Notes: generated by a model from the sequence alone, not told the origin. Shown: positions 25,609-35,875, numbered from the stretch's first letter. The stretch: 64,000 nt of DNA from Rhodanobacter thiooxydans (GCF_030291135.1 NZ_CP127409.1:1488001-1552000); one strand, 5' to 3'. Program-made: numbers and translations.

Positions 25609-26642
25609 GCGACAAACGGATGCGCGGGCGCGCATGGCCACGGCTGTTGTTGCCGATCGTGCTGCTGGGGTTGCTCGGCGCGCTGGTCTACGGCTGGAAC
25701 GACTACGCCCGCTTCGGCACCGCACCGCTGAACGTGGCAACGCAGGGCGACAGCATCGACATCAGCCGCGGCAGCAGCTTCAAGGGCATCGTCGGCGAGT
25801 TGCGCCAGCGCGGATTCAGCACGGCCCACCCGCTGTACTGGCGCCTGCTGGCCGAGCAGATGCACGTGGCCGGGAAGTTGCACGCCGGCGAATATGCCCT
25901 GGAACCCGGCATCACCCCGCGCCAGCTGCTCGCGAACATGGCGGCCGGCCGGGTGCTGCAGCGCAATTTCACCATCGTCGATGGCTGGACCTTCGCCGAG
26001 TTGCGCCAGGCGCTGGCCAGGGTCGAGAAATTGAAGCACGACAGCGCCGCGCTCGACGATGCCGCGATCATGCAGAAGATCGGTGCCGGCGGTGAAGCGC
26101 CGGAAGGCCGTTTCCTGCCCGAGACCTATGCCTATGTGAAGGGCGACAGTGACCTCGACATCCTCCGCCGCGCGCACGCCGCGATGGTGACGACGCTCGA
26201 CGGGCTGTGGCCGGGGCGTGCGCCGGACCTGCCATTGGCCACGCCGTACGAGGCGCTGATCCTGGCTTCGATCGTGGAGAAGGAAACCGGCCGCCCGGAC
26301 GAGCGCGCACAGATTGCCGGCGTGTTCGTGCGGCGACTGCGCAACCACATGCTGCTGCAGACCGACCCGAGCGTGATCTACGGCATGGGCGCCAGCTACG
26401 CCGGCAACATCCACAAGAGCGACCTCACCACCGACACGCCGTACAACACCTATACTCGCGCCGGCCTGCCGCCGACGCCGATCGCGCTGCCGGGCAAGCC
26501 GGCGCTGGTGGCGGCACTGCATCCGGCCGATGGTGACACGCTGTATTTCGTGGCGCGCGGCGACGGCGGCCACGTGTTCTCGCGCACGCTGGAGGAACAC
26601 AATCGCAACGTCGACTGCTATCAGCGGAAGCGTTGCCAATGA
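25605..26642 (+). CDS. mltG: Endolytic murein transglycosylase MltG
   Basis: MltG cleaves nascent glycan strands at the inner membrane and limits their length. The 345-residue product has one N-terminal transmembrane helix (about residues 11-28, LLLPIVLLGLLGALVYGW), a LysM-like region and the YceG catalytic domain with LASIVEKETGRPDER, whose Glu225 corresponds to the essential Glu218 of E. coli. TDPSVIYGMG, TYTRAGLPPTPI and the terminal FVARGDGGHVFSRTLEEHN are conserved. It overlaps pabC and tmk by ATGA. Confidence 0.95.
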   Translation: MSDKRMRGRAWPRLLLPIVLLGLLGALVYGWNDYARFGTAPLNVATQGDSIDISRGSSFKGIVGELRQRGFSTAHPLYWRLLAEQMHVAGKLHAGEYALEPGITPRQLLANMAAGRVLQRNFTIVDGWTFAELRQALARVEKLKHDSAALDDAAIMQKIGAGGEAPEGRFLPETYAYVKGDSDLDILRRAHAAMVTTLDGLWPGRAPDLPLATPYEALILASIVEKETGRPDERAQIAGVFVRRLRNHMLLQTDPSVIYGMGASYAGNIHKSDLTTDTPYNTYTRAGLPPTPIALPGKPALVAALHPADGDTLYFVARGDGGHVFSRTLEEHNRNVDCYQRKRCQ

Positions 26643-27280
26643 CCATCGCGCGCGGAAAATTCATCAGCCTGGAAGGCGGCGAGGGCGCCGGCAAGAGCAC
26701 CTTGCTGGCCGGCCTGCGCGAGTACATCGAACGGCACGGCATCGCGCTGGTGCAGACGCGTGAACCCGGGGGCACCGGCGTGGGCGAGGCGGTGCGCGCG
26801 ATCGTGCTCGATCCGGCCCAGCATGGGCTGGCCGCCGAGACAGAACTGCTGCTGATGTTCGCCTCGCGCGCGCAGCTGGTGCGCGAGGTGATCGAACCGG
26901 CGCTGGCGGCTGGGCAATGGGTGCTGTGTGACCGATTTGCCGACGCCAGCTACGCCTACCAGGGCGGCGGCCGCGGCCAGCCGGCGGAACGTATCGCGGA
27001 ACTGGAACGCTGGGCCTGCGCCGGCGTGAAACCCGACCTGACCCTGCTGCTCGACCTGCCGGTGGCGACCGGCCGCGCCCGTGCCGCCGGTCGCGGCGAC
27101 GTCGACCGCATCGAGGTCGAGGCGGATGCGTTCTTCGAGCGGGTGCGCGCGAGCTACCGCGAACGCGCCGCCGCCGAGCCGCAACGTTTCCGGGTGATCG
27201 ACGCCAGCCAGCCGCCCGCTGCCGTGCTGCAGGCTGCGATCCGGATACTGGCCGTGATGGTCGAGGAGGCACGGACATGA
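26639..27280 (+). CDS. tmk: Thymidylate kinase
   Basis: Tmk phosphorylates dTMP to dTDP. The 213-residue product has the P-loop GGEGAGKS (13-20), the TREPGGTGVGEAVR segment, CDRFADASYAYQGGGRG with the DRx motif, and a lid region near RAAGRGDVDRIEVE. The ATG at 26639 overlaps the mltG stop; a TTG two codons earlier is not needed. It is followed by holB with another 4-base overlap. Confidence 0.96.
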   Translation: MTIARGKFISLEGGEGAGKSTLLAGLREYIERHGIALVQTREPGGTGVGEAVRAIVLDPAQHGLAAETELLLMFASRAQLVREVIEPALAAGQWVLCDRFADASYAYQGGGRGQPAERIAELERWACAGVKPDLTLLLDLPVATGRARAAGRGDVDRIEVEADAFFERVRASYRERAAAEPQRFRVIDASQPPAAVLQAAIRILAVMVEEART

Positions 27281-28212
27281 ACGGGCTGCCCTGGCACGCC
27301 GAACACTGGGCGCGGCTGCAGGCGCGTCGCCAGCGTGATGCGCTGCCACATGCCTTGCTGCTGTGTGGTGCCGCCGGCCTGGGCAAGCGTGCGTTCGCAC
27401 AGCGCTTCGTGCTGGGCTTGCTGTGTTCCGGGCCACGGGACGGCGACGCCTGCGGGCATTGCCGCAGCTGCCTGCTGCTTGCCGCCGGCTCGCATCCGGA
27501 CGTGGTCACGCTGAGCTTCGGCCTGCGCAAGGACGGCGTGCAGCGCAGCGAGATCGTGGTCGACCAGATCCGCGAGCTGTCGGCGCGACTGGCCATGGCC
27601 AGCCAGTTCGGTGGCTGGCAGGTGGCGCTCATCGACCCGGCCGACGCGATGAATACCGCCGCCGCCAACGCCTTGCTGAAGACACTGGAAGAACCGGCCG
27701 CGCAGACCATGCTGATCCTGCTGGCCGATGCGCCGTGGCGCCTGCCGCAGACCATCCGCAGCCGCTGCCAGCGGATCGAGTTCCAATTGCCCGCCACGGC
27801 GGACGCACTGGCCTGGCTGCAGGACGAAGGCGTGCGCGATGCAGCGGCTGCACTTGCCGCCGCCGGCGGCAATCCCGGCCTGGCCAGGGCCTGGGCCGGG
27901 GAGGGTGCGCTGGAGCGGCGGCAGGAAGTGCGCAAGGACCTGGCCGCACTGGCCGCCGGCCGCGGCCAGCCGACCGAGGTGGTCAAGCGCTGGCTGGACA
28001 ACGAACCGGCGCAGCGGCTGTGGTTTGCCGCCCAGGCCAGCGCCGACGAAATCAGGGCACGCTCGGCGGCAGCTCGCGGGCCGCTGGCCAGCGCCATGGA
28101 TGTCGAGGCGCTGGGTCACTGGTACGACGCGGCCAATCGCACCCGCGAGGGCCTGCGCGGCCCGCTGCGCGCCGACCTGCTGCTGCTGGAATTGCTGGCG
28201 CAGTGGCGATGA
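27277..28212 (+). CDS. holB: DNA polymerase III delta prime subunit
   Basis: HolB is the stator of the clamp loader and works with the DnaX protein encoded at 8903. The 311-residue product starts with LPWHAEHWARLQARR and LLCGAAGLGKRAFAQRFV, a P-loop-like segment, has a zinc-binding cysteine group in CGHCRSC, the VDQIRELSARLAMASQFGG region, ANALLKTLEEPA and the SRC motif IRSRCQRIEFQLP. It overlaps tmk and the PIG-L gene by ATGA. In related bacteria pilZ directly follows holB; here two genes intervene. Confidence 0.93.
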   Translation: MNGLPWHAEHWARLQARRQRDALPHALLLCGAAGLGKRAFAQRFVLGLLCSGPRDGDACGHCRSCLLLAAGSHPDVVTLSFGLRKDGVQRSEIVVDQIRELSARLAMASQFGGWQVALIDPADAMNTAAANALLKTLEEPAAQTMLILLADAPWRLPQTIRSRCQRIEFQLPATADALAWLQDEGVRDAAAALAAAGGNPGLARAWAGEGALERRQEVRKDLAALAAGRGQPTEVVKRWLDNEPAQRLWFAAQASADEIRARSAAARGPLASAMDVEALGHWYDAANRTREGLRGPLRADLLLLELLAQWR

Positions 28213-29210
28213 GCACAGCCGCTGCCTGCCCATCGCCGGCGACGGCTGCGGCGAGCGGATTGCCGGCATTTTCCACACAGACCCGCCTGCTGGTGGTGGC
28301 GCCGCACCCGGATGACGAGACCATCGCGACCGGCCTGTTGGTCCAGCAGGTGCGGGCGGCTGGCGGCGAGGTGCGGATCCTGTTGCTGACCGAAGGCGAC
28401 AACAACCCGTGGCCGCAGCGCTGGCTGGAGCGACGCGTGCGCATCCGCGCCGCCGATCGCCAGCGCTGGGGGCTCCGTCGCCACGCAGAGATGCTGCAGG
28501 CGCTGGAATGCCTCGGCCTGTCGGCGCCGGCGCTGCAATCGCTGGGCTGGCCGGACCTTGGCATCACCGACGAGCTGCTGCGCGCGGGCCATGCTTCGGT
28601 AGCGGCGCTGTCCGCGGCGATCGGCCGGTTCGGTCCCAGCCTGGTGGTGGCGCCGGCACTGGCCGATCGTCATCCTGATCACGCCGCGGCGCACGTGCTG
28701 GTGCGTCTGGCGCTGGCGGCACTGGCCGATCCACCACCGCTGCTGAACTACCTGGTGCATGGCCGCGCCGGAGACGGCGATTCCTTCGAGATCCACGGCA
28801 CTGCGGTGCAGTCGGCGTACAAGCGCGCGGCGTTGGTCGCACATCGCAGCCAGATGGCGCTGAGCGGCAAACGCATGCTGCGCCTGGCAGCCCGGCCCGA
28901 ATGCCATGCCGGACTGCCGTCACCGTTGGCCGCGTTGCCGTGGCGACCACCGCGCTGGCTGCATCCCTGGCTGCGGCTCAGCGTGGTAGGTTCGGCGGGC
29001 GTGCTCAGTTGGCGTTGGCGTGATGCACCGCTGCAGCGCGACCGGGCTGGCCGGTTCCAGCTGTCGATGCTGGTGGGGACTCCGTGTTTCGCGCGTCTGG
29101 CACTGACCGTGCGCTCACCGTGGATTTTCGACCACTGGGGCTGGTGCGAGTTGTCCGGCCACGCCGGCGAGGCCGGGTCGGGTCTTGCACCGGCCGATCG
29201 ACCCGGCTAG
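28209..29210 (+). CDS. PIG-L family deacetylase
   Basis: PIG-L/LmbE enzymes are zinc hydrolases that remove N-acetyl groups from amino sugars. The 333-residue product has the zinc motif VVAPHPDDETIATG near 33-46, LADRHPDHAAAHVL with further ligands and a C-terminal region ending in a Trp-rich tail (IFDHWGWCEL). There is no clear signal peptide. The ATG at 28209 overlaps the holB stop. The substrate is unknown; a glycan or LPS intermediate is a guess. It lies 147 bases before the GGDEF-EAL gene, a gap in which I see no convincing promoter or terminator. Confidence 0.85.
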   Translation: MSTAAACPSPATAAASGLPAFSTQTRLLVVAPHPDDETIATGLLVQQVRAAGGEVRILLLTEGDNNPWPQRWLERRVRIRAADRQRWGLRRHAEMLQALECLGLSAPALQSLGWPDLGITDELLRAGHASVAALSAAIGRFGPSLVVAPALADRHPDHAAAHVLVRLALAALADPPPLLNYLVHGRAGDGDSFEIHGTAVQSAYKRAALVAHRSQMALSGKRMLRLAARPECHAGLPSPLAALPWRPPRWLHPWLRLSVVGSAGVLSWRWRDAPLQRDRAGRFQLSMLVGTPCFARLALTVRSPWIFDHWGWCELSGHAGEAGSGLAPADRPG

Positions 29211-29357
29211 TTTCGCTCAGGCTCCTGGGGGAAATGGCCGCGACCCGGCCTGTCATCGCGTTTCGCCTGGCCGTCTTCCGGCCGGTACCTGCTGATCCGG
29301 GACCTCTCCGGAGCAGCGTGGCAACGACCGAATCCGTCCATCTGGCTGGCTACGGGA

Positions 29358-32207
29358 ATGCACATACCGGATCAGAACTCGATGCAGACCGATACTGGAT
29401 CGGCGGCGACGTCCGGTGAGAGTTTCTATGCCGCGCTGTCCGAGATCGGTCAGCTCCTGATGCGTTCGCTGGAGCCGCCGGTGCTGTACGAGGCGGTGAT
29501 CGAGGTGCTCGAGCGGCGGCTGGGTGCGCGGCTGGTGATGGTGGGGGATCTGGACCGCAGCAGCGAACAGCTGCGACGCATCGCACCCGCGCAGGTAGCG
29601 CCCGGCATGGTCGACGTCTACCCCGATAGCCTCCCGTTCTCGCTGGCGCAGCCGGCGTTCTGGCGGGGCGAGCCACAACTGGAGGCTGACGTTCGCCACC
29701 TCGATGGCCTGGAAATGCTCCGCCCCGCCTACGTGCGGCATGGCGTGCGCGCCGTGGTTGCCGTGCCGGTGCTGAAGTTTGGCGAGGTGTGCGCAGCGTT
29801 GGTGATACGAGCTGCGCAGGCCGACTTTTTCTCGGCACGGATGATCGAGCTGCTGCAGCAGGCGGCGGCCAGCATCGGTCTGGGGCTGGAGGCACACGAG
29901 CAACGCATGCGGCTGTTGCAGTCGGTGCAGGATGAGGCGAGCCAGCGCCGTGCGCTGCGGTTGCTCAGCGAGATGATCAAGCTGGTTACCCACAGCGTGG
30001 ACGAACCGGCATTGCTGGCCGGGGCCTGTCGCGTGGCGCGATGCATCGGCGGTTACCGCGCGGCCTGGGTCGGCCTGTCCGACGAAGGCGATCCGCGGGC
30101 CCTGCGGGTACACGCGCAGGAGGGTCTGGCCGACGGCGCGATCGGTTCCCGCTTCATGCTTGACCACAACGCGCATGCCGGTGATGCCGTGGCGCGTGCG
30201 CTGTCCACGGGCCTGGTGCAGCTCAGCCATCCGGCAGGCGCGGATCGGCCGGACTGGATGCCCGGCGCGCGCGTGCTGCTGGCGCTGCCGTTGCAGGTGG
30301 GCGGAGCGGTCGCGGGTTGCTTCGCCATCGACGCGGACGAGGTCGATGCATTCGGCGCGATCGAACTCCGGGTTTTCGAGGAAATGGCGGTCGAGCTGGG
30401 CCTGGGCATCCAGATGCAGCGCGCGCAGGCGGCTCGCCTGGCGGCAGAGCGGGATCTGCGCTTCAGCTTGCAGTATTTCCGCGCCATCCTGTCGCAGCAG
30501 CACGCCGGCATCGTGGTGATGTCCGAAGATCGCCGGGTGAGCTTTGCCAACGAGGCGTTGTGTGCGCTGTTCGGCCTGTCCGAAACGCCGGCGGAACTGG
30601 AAGGCCAGCCGGCGGGAGCGTTCTACGCGCGTTTGCAGCAGAGCTACGAGGATCCCGGGCGCGAGGCGCGCAGGATCCAGGAGATCCTGGCCCGGGACGA
30701 GCCCGTCAGGGGCGACGAGGTGGCGATGAAGGGTGGGCGCACCTTCCTGCGCGATTTCACCCCGATCCGGATCGATGGCGTGCTGCAGGGGCGGTTGTGG
30801 CACCAGAGCGACATCACCGGCCAGAAGCTGCATGAGGCGCGGGTCGAACGGCTGGCCTTCTACGATGTGGTCACTGGCCTGCCGAACCGGCGGCTGCTGT
30901 TCGATCTGCTGGAGCAGGCGCGTATGCGGGCCATGCAGCAGGGCGCGCTGCTGGCGGTCGGCGTGCTCGACCTGGATCGCTTCAGGAGCGTCAACGACGC
31001 GATCGGCCACGCCGGCGGCGATTGCGTGCTGGCGGAAGCCTCGGCGCGGATCCTGGGCATGCTGCGCGAGGCCGACGTGCTGGCCCGTCTGGGCGGCGAC
31101 AAATTCGCGCTGGTGATCGCCGGCCTGGACAGTCGCGAGCAGCTCGATGCGATCAGCCGCTGCATCCTGCAGGCGCTGCGGGCGCCGTTCAGCCTGATGG
31201 GCGAGCAGCTGTACCTGTCCGCCAGCGTGGGCTGGACCCTGTTTCCGCTGGACGAGCCGGATGTGGAAGGCCTGGTACGGCATGCCGACCTGGCGATGTA
31301 CGTGGCCAAGGAGGAAGGCAGGGACCGCAGCTCGCTTTACGAGCCGGCGATGGAGCTGGAGCAGTTGCGGCTGCAGGCGATGCGTGAGCGGATCGCGCAG
31401 GCGCTGCAGCAGTCGCGCATGCAACTGCTGTTTCAGCCGATCGTCTACATCGACGGCTTGCCGGGCTTGCACGGTGTGGCCGGGATGGAGGCGCTGCTGC
31501 GCCTGGACGACACTGATGAGCTGATCGAGCCGGCGAAGTTCATGCACGTGCTGGATGACCCGCAACTGGCCCGGCCGATCGGCCGCTACGTGCTGGACGA
31601 GGCGCTGCGCTGCTGCCAGTCGTGGATACGCTCGGGCATCTCGATTCCGGTCTCGATCAACATCAGTACCCGCCACCTGCTGCACCCGGCGTTCTTCATC
31701 GACATCGACGCGGTACTGGAGAATTACCCGGGCGTGATGGATGTCGGTTTCGGCATCGAGGTGACGGAAACCGGCCCGTCGATGGATCATGCCCGCGCCA
31801 AGGTGGTCATCGAGGAGTGCCGCCGGCGCGGCATCCGCGTCGGCCTGGATGATTTCGGTACCGGCAGCGCCTCGCTGAGCCATATCCAGAAACTCGACAT
31901 CGAGCACATCAAACTTGACCAGAGCTTCGTGCGCGACATTCCCAGCGACGAACGCAACCTGGCGATTGCCGCAGGGGTGATCACCACCGCGCGGATGCTG
32001 GCCAAGACGGTGATCGCCGAAGGCGTCGAGACGGCAGAGCAGGGCGACTTGCTCGCTTCGCTGGGCTGCCACCAGCTGCAGGGTTTCTGGATCTCCCGGC
32101 CGATGCCGGCCGCAGCCGTGCCGGGGTGGGTGGCCGGCTGGGTGCCGCCGGCGTCATGGGGCAGCCTCGTCGACGAGCGCCAGTCGTTGCTGGCCGGCAG
32201 TGTGTGA
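29358..32207 (+). CDS. GAF-GAF-PAS-GGDEF-EAL protein, probable c-di-GMP phosphodiesterase
   Basis: The 949-residue soluble protein has two GAF-like regions (about 30-170 and 200-350), a PAS domain (about 375-480), a GGDEF domain (about 500-655) and an EAL domain (about 670-930). The cyclase motif reads GGDKF (579-583), with lysine replacing the catalytic glutamate, so synthesis is unlikely. The EAL part keeps the key positions: EAL at 711-713, SINISTRHL, EVTET, LDDFGTG, IKLDQSF and AEGVET. It is therefore predicted to degrade c-di-GMP under GAF/PAS control. pilZ lies 101 bases downstream. The ATG at 29358 has no strong ribosome-binding site; the ATG at 29382 is an alternative. Confidence 0.88.
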   Translation: MHIPDQNSMQTDTGSAATSGESFYAALSEIGQLLMRSLEPPVLYEAVIEVLERRLGARLVMVGDLDRSSEQLRRIAPAQVAPGMVDVYPDSLPFSLAQPAFWRGEPQLEADVRHLDGLEMLRPAYVRHGVRAVVAVPVLKFGEVCAALVIRAAQADFFSARMIELLQQAAASIGLGLEAHEQRMRLLQSVQDEASQRRALRLLSEMIKLVTHSVDEPALLAGACRVARCIGGYRAAWVGLSDEGDPRALRVHAQEGLADGAIGSRFMLDHNAHAGDAVARALSTGLVQLSHPAGADRPDWMPGARVLLALPLQVGGAVAGCFAIDADEVDAFGAIELRVFEEMAVELGLGIQMQRAQAARLAAERDLRFSLQYFRAILSQQHAGIVVMSEDRRVSFANEALCALFGLSETPAELEGQPAGAFYARLQQSYEDPGREARRIQEILARDEPVRGDEVAMKGGRTFLRDFTPIRIDGVLQGRLWHQSDITGQKLHEARVERLAFYDVVTGLPNRRLLFDLLEQARMRAMQQGALLAVGVLDLDRFRSVNDAIGHAGGDCVLAEASARILGMLREADVLARLGGDKFALVIAGLDSREQLDAISRCILQALRAPFSLMGEQLYLSASVGWTLFPLDEPDVEGLVRHADLAMYVAKEEGRDRSSLYEPAMELEQLRLQAMRERIAQALQQSRMQLLFQPIVYIDGLPGLHGVAGMEALLRLDDTDELIEPAKFMHVLDDPQLARPIGRYVLDEALRCCQSWIRSGISIPVSINISTRHLLHPAFFIDIDAVLENYPGVMDVGFGIEVTETGPSMDHARAKVVIEECRRRGIRVGLDDFGTGSASLSHIQKLDIEHIKLDQSFVRDIPSDERNLAIAAGVITTARMLAKTVIAEGVETAEQGDLLASLGCHQLQGFWISRPMPAAAVPGWVAGWVPPASWGSLVDERQSLLAGSV

Positions 32208-32308
32208 GGAAGCCCGTCGCCGCGGCTGAAACAGTGGTGCCGATGGACCGCAGCCTCTAAGATCCGGATCATCGATCGGGCGGTTCGGACGTCCGGCAGG
32301 AGCCCAGC

Positions 32309-32662
32309 ATGAAACCGATGGCGGCCCGACAGGGCATCATCTCGCTGAAAATCAAGGACGCGGCCTCGCTGTACAACGCGTACATGCCGTTCCTCAAGCA
32401 CGGCGGGCTGTTCGCGGCCACGGCGCAATCCTATTCGCTGGGCGACGAGGTCGTGCTGCTGGTGACCCTGGCCGAGGAGACCGAGCGCCTGTCGGTGGTC
32501 GGCAAGGTGGTGTGGATCAGTCCGGTCGGCGCGCAGGGCAACCGCATAACCGGCATCGGCGTCCACTTCAACGAGTCGGGTGATGCCGAGGCTGCCCGCA
32601 GCCGGATCGAGAACATCCTGGCCGGCACGCTGAACTCCGAGCGTCCCACCCATACCATGTGA
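32309..32662 (+). CDS. pilZ: Type IV pilus assembly protein PilZ
   Basis: PilZ is needed for type IV pilus formation and interacts with the pilus ATPase PilB and the EAL protein FimX in xanthomonads. The 117-residue product fits the short PilZ type: GIISLKIKDAASLYNAYMPF at the start, VVGKVVWISPVGAQGN and GIGVHFNE in the barrel. The RxxxR motif that binds c-di-GMP in other PilZ domains is absent, as in true PilZ. AGGAG precedes the ATG. TAAGAT at 32258-32263 may be a -10 box without a good -35. Confidence 0.9.
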   Translation: MKPMAARQGIISLKIKDAASLYNAYMPFLKHGGLFAATAQSYSLGDEVVLLVTLAEETERLSVVGKVVWISPVGAQGNRITGIGVHFNESGDAEAARSRIENILAGTLNSERPTHTM

Positions 32663-32725
32663 TGCGGTGTCACGCAGGCATCACGAACCCATGGTGTTAA
32701 TCCGCACGAGATCGGTCGTCAAGGC

Positions 32726-32753
32726 TTGTTGTACCTCCGCGCACTGATACAAT
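32726..32753 (+). promoter_or_regulatory. Promoter of the nuo operon
   Basis: TTGTTG (32726-32731) and TACAAT (32748-32753) are spaced by 16 bases, a good sigma-70 match. It implies a leader of about 170 bases before nuoA. Confidence 0.65.
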
Positions 32754-32932
32754 GGGGAGATTCGCGAACTCACCTCGCGAAACGTCGGACGCGCGCAGCT
32801 GCAAGGCTTGCAAGCGGGGTTAGCAGCCCATGGCCATGCCGGCCTGCCGAATCGAAGTCGCCGGACCGTGAGTTGCCGAATCCAGATGCTCACGGTCACT
32901 GATGCGCCCATGGCGCGGAGGTAAGTTGCATC
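32754..32932 (+). other. Structured nuo leader with two inverted repeats
   Basis: The leader contains TTCGCGA/TCGCGAA (32761-32767, 32775-32781) and ACCGTGAG/CTCACGGT (32865-32872, 32889-32896), both perfect. The second closes about 37 bases before the nuoA start. No T-run follows, so they are not simple terminators. No small gene or tRNA could be recognised here. Confidence 0.5.
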
Positions 32933-33279
32933 GTGCTTGCCGAATACTGGCCTGTCCTGTTGTTCATCGGCGTCGCTGTCGGGCTTGGCCTGGTACTGCT
33001 GGCCATCGGCCTGCTGGCCGGCCCACGCCGCCCCGAGGCGGAAAAACTTGCGCCTTACGAGTGCGGCTTCGAGGCCTTCGAGGACGCCCGCATGCGCTTC
33101 GACGTGCGCTACTACCTGCTCGCCATCCTGTTCATCATCTTTGACCTGGAAATCGCCTTTCTGTTTCCGTGGGCGGTGGTGTTCCAGCAGATCGGCCTGA
33201 TCGCACTGATCGAGATGGCGCTGTTCCTGCTGCTGCTGGTCATCGGTTTTGCCTACGTGTGGAAGAAGGGAGCACTCGA

Positions 33280-33289
<10 letters not shown>
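32933..33289 (+). CDS. nuoA: NADH-quinone oxidoreductase subunit A
   Basis: NuoA is a small membrane subunit of complex I at the junction of the peripheral and membrane arms. The 118-residue product has three hydrophobic helices and the conserved loop [20 protein letters not shown] followed by [13 protein letters not shown]. The start is a GTG at 32933 with GGAGG 11 bases upstream. It overlaps nuoB by 10 bases and begins the complete nuoA-N operon. Confidence 0.96.
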
Positions 33290-33837
<548 letters not shown>

Positions 33838-33863
33838 ATGGCACGTTTCCGAAGGCGCAGTCC

Positions 33864-34598
33864 ATGACCGACACCCCAAAGACCTCGCTGGCCGAGCAGC
33901 TCGCCGCGCGATTCGGCGATACGCTGGCCATCACCACCGTGCGCAACGAGACCGTTGCCGAACTGGCCGCCGCTGACCTGCTCGCAGTGGCCACCGCGCT
34001 GCGCGACGAGCCCGCGTTCCGCTTCAGCGAGCTGATCGACCTGTGCGGCATCGACTACCTCGGTTACGGCCAGATCGAGTGGGACACCGAGACCGTCTCC
34101 AGCTCCGGTTTCTCGCGCGGCGTGGAGGGCGAGGCACAAGGTCGTTTCGACTGGGCCGGGCGTCCACGTGGCAACGGTGAGAACCAGCCGCGCCGCTTCG
34201 CCGCGGTGATCCAGCTGCTCTCGATCGAACACAACCGTCGGCTGCGCCTGCGCGTGTTCTGCGCGGACGACAGCCTGCCGCTGGTGCCGTCGCTGACCGC
34301 GGTGTGGCCGGGCGTGAACTGGTTCGAGCGCGAGGCGTTCGACCTGTACGGCATCATCTTCGACGGCCACCCCGACCTGCGCCGCATCCTCACCGACTAC
34401 GGCTTCGTCGGTCATCCGTTCCGCAAGGACTTCCCGCTGATCGGCAATGTCGAGGTGCGCTACGACCCCGAGCAGAAGCGGGTGGTGTACGAGCCGGTGT
34501 CGATCGAGCCGCGCGTGCTGGTGCCGCGCACCATCCGCGACGACGCCGACCTGATGCAGGCCAGGGCCGAAACCGCCGACCACTGGCGGGAGAATTGA
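33864..34598 (+). CDS. nuoC: NADH-quinone oxidoreductase subunit C
   Basis: NuoC (30-kDa subunit) is a peripheral-arm scaffold protein near the quinone site. The 244-residue product has [40 protein letters not shown] and the signature [20 protein letters not shown], then [18 protein letters not shown] segment of about 35 residues rich in Gly, Arg and Glu (near 75-110) is longer than in E. coli. NuoC and NuoD are separate here, unlike the E. coli fusion. Confidence 0.95.
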   Translation: MTDTPKTSLAEQLAARFGDTLAITTVRNETVAELAAADLLAVATALRDEPAFRFSELIDLCGIDYLGYGQIEWDTETVSSSGFSRGVEGEAQGRFDWAGRPRGNGENQPRRFAAVIQLLSIEHNRRLRLRVFCADDSLPLVPSLTAVWPGVNWFEREAFDLYGIIFDGHPDLRRILTDYGFVGHPFRKDFPLIGNVEVRYDPEQKRVVYEPVSIEPRVLVPRTIRDDADLMQARAETADHWREN

Positions 34599-34600
34599 GC

Positions 34601-35854
34601 ATGCAGGAAATCCGCAATTACACGATGAACTTCGGCCCGCAGCATCCGGCCGCGCACGGCGTGCTGCGCCTGATCATGGAGATGGACGGCGAGACCATCG
34701 TCCGCGCCGACCCGCACGTGGGCCTGCTCCATCGCGGTACCGAGAAGCTGGCCGAGTCCAAGCCGTTCAACCAGTCGATCGGCTACATGGACCGGCTCGA
34801 CTACGTGTCGATGATGTGCAACGAGCACGCCTACGTGCGTGCCATCGAAACCCTGCTGGGGATCGAGGCGCCAGAACGCGCGCAGTACATCCGCACCATG
34901 TTCGACGAGATCACCCGCATCCTGAACCACCTGATGTGGATCGGCTCGAACGCGCTCGACCTGGGCGCGATGGCGGTGATCCTGTACGCGTTCCGCGAAC
35001 GCGAGGAACTGATGGACGTCTACGAAGCGGTGTCGGGCGCGCGCATGCACGCCACGTACTACCGCCCGGGCGGCGTCTACCGCGACCTGCCCGAGCAGAT
35101 GTCGAAGTACCGCGAGTCGCCGTGGCACAAGGGCGCCGACCTCAAGCGCATCAACAGCTGGCGCGAAGGCTCGATGCTCGACTTCCTGGATGCGTTCACC
35201 GCCGACTTCCCGTCGAAGGTGGACGAGTACGAGGAGCTGCTCACCACCAACCGCATCTGGAAGCAGCGCACCGTCGGCATCGGCGTGGTCAGCCCGGAGC
35301 TGGCCCAGCAGTGGGGCATGACCGGCGCGATGCTGCGTGGTTCGGGCGTCGAGTGGGACCTGCGCAAGAAGCAGCCCTACGCGAAGTACGCCGAGATGGA
35401 TTTCGATATCCCGGTGGGCGTCAACGGCGACTGCTACGACCGCTACCTGGTGCGCGTGGAAGAGATGCGCCAGTCCAACCGCATCATCCGGCAGTGCGTG
35501 GAGTGGCTGCGCGCCAACCCGGGCCCGGTGATGGTGAAGAACTTCAAGGTGGCGCCGCCGTCGCGGGTCGAGATGAAGCAGGACATGGAAGCGCTCATCC
35601 ACCACTTCAAGCTGTTCACCGAAGGCTACTGCGTGCCGGCCGGAGAAACCTATTGCGCGGTCGAGGCGCCCAAGGGCGAGTTCGGCTGCTACCTGGTTTC
35701 CGATGGCGCCAACAAGCCGTTCCGCGTGCACCTGCGCGCCCCGGGCTTTGCCCACCTGTCATCCATGGACACCATCGTGCGCGGCCACATGCTCGCCGAC
35801 GTGGTGGCCATGATCGGTACCTACGACCTCGTGTTCGGCGAAGTGGACCGCTGA
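34601..35854 (+). CDS. nuoD: NADH-quinone oxidoreductase subunit D
   Basis: NuoD (49-kDa subunit) forms the quinone-binding pocket with NuoB. The 417-residue product starts [18 protein letters not shown], carries [14 protein letters not shown] and [16 protein letters not shown], and ends [21 protein letters not shown] with the conserved terminal arginine. The ATG at 34601 lies 2 bases after the nuoC stop. Hydrogenase-type nickel cysteines are absent, as expected. Confidence 0.97.
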   Translation: MQEIRNYTMNFGPQHPAAHGVLRLIMEMDGETIVRADPHVGLLHRGTEKLAESKPFNQSIGYMDRLDYVSMMCNEHAYVRAIETLLGIEAPERAQYIRTMFDEITRILNHLMWIGSNALDLGAMAVILYAFREREELMDVYEAVSGARMHATYYRPGGVYRDLPEQMSKYRESPWHKGADLKRINSWREGSMLDFLDAFTADFPSKVDEYEELLTTNRIWKQRTVGIGVVSPELAQQWGMTGAMLRGSGVEWDLRKKQPYAKYAEMDFDIPVGVNGDCYDRYLVRVEEMRQSNRIIRQCVEWLRANPGPVMVKNFKVAPPSRVEMKQDMEALIHHFKLFTEGYCVPAGETYCAVEAPKGEFGCYLVSDGANKPFRVHLRAPGFAHLSSMDTIVRGHMLADVVAMIGTYDLVFGEVDR

Positions 35855-35875
35855 GCCGGCACGACGGAGAAACGC

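Noticed and set aside
28209..32662. A novel defence or mobile island between holB and nuoA
   Set aside because: Base composition looks like the surroundings and no mobility genes are present; the genes are a deacetylase, a c-di-GMP enzyme and pilZ.
32754..32932. A tRNA in the nuo leader, as found upstream of nuoA in some relatives
   Set aside because: No T-arm consensus and no acceptor pairing could be found; only two inverted repeats are present.
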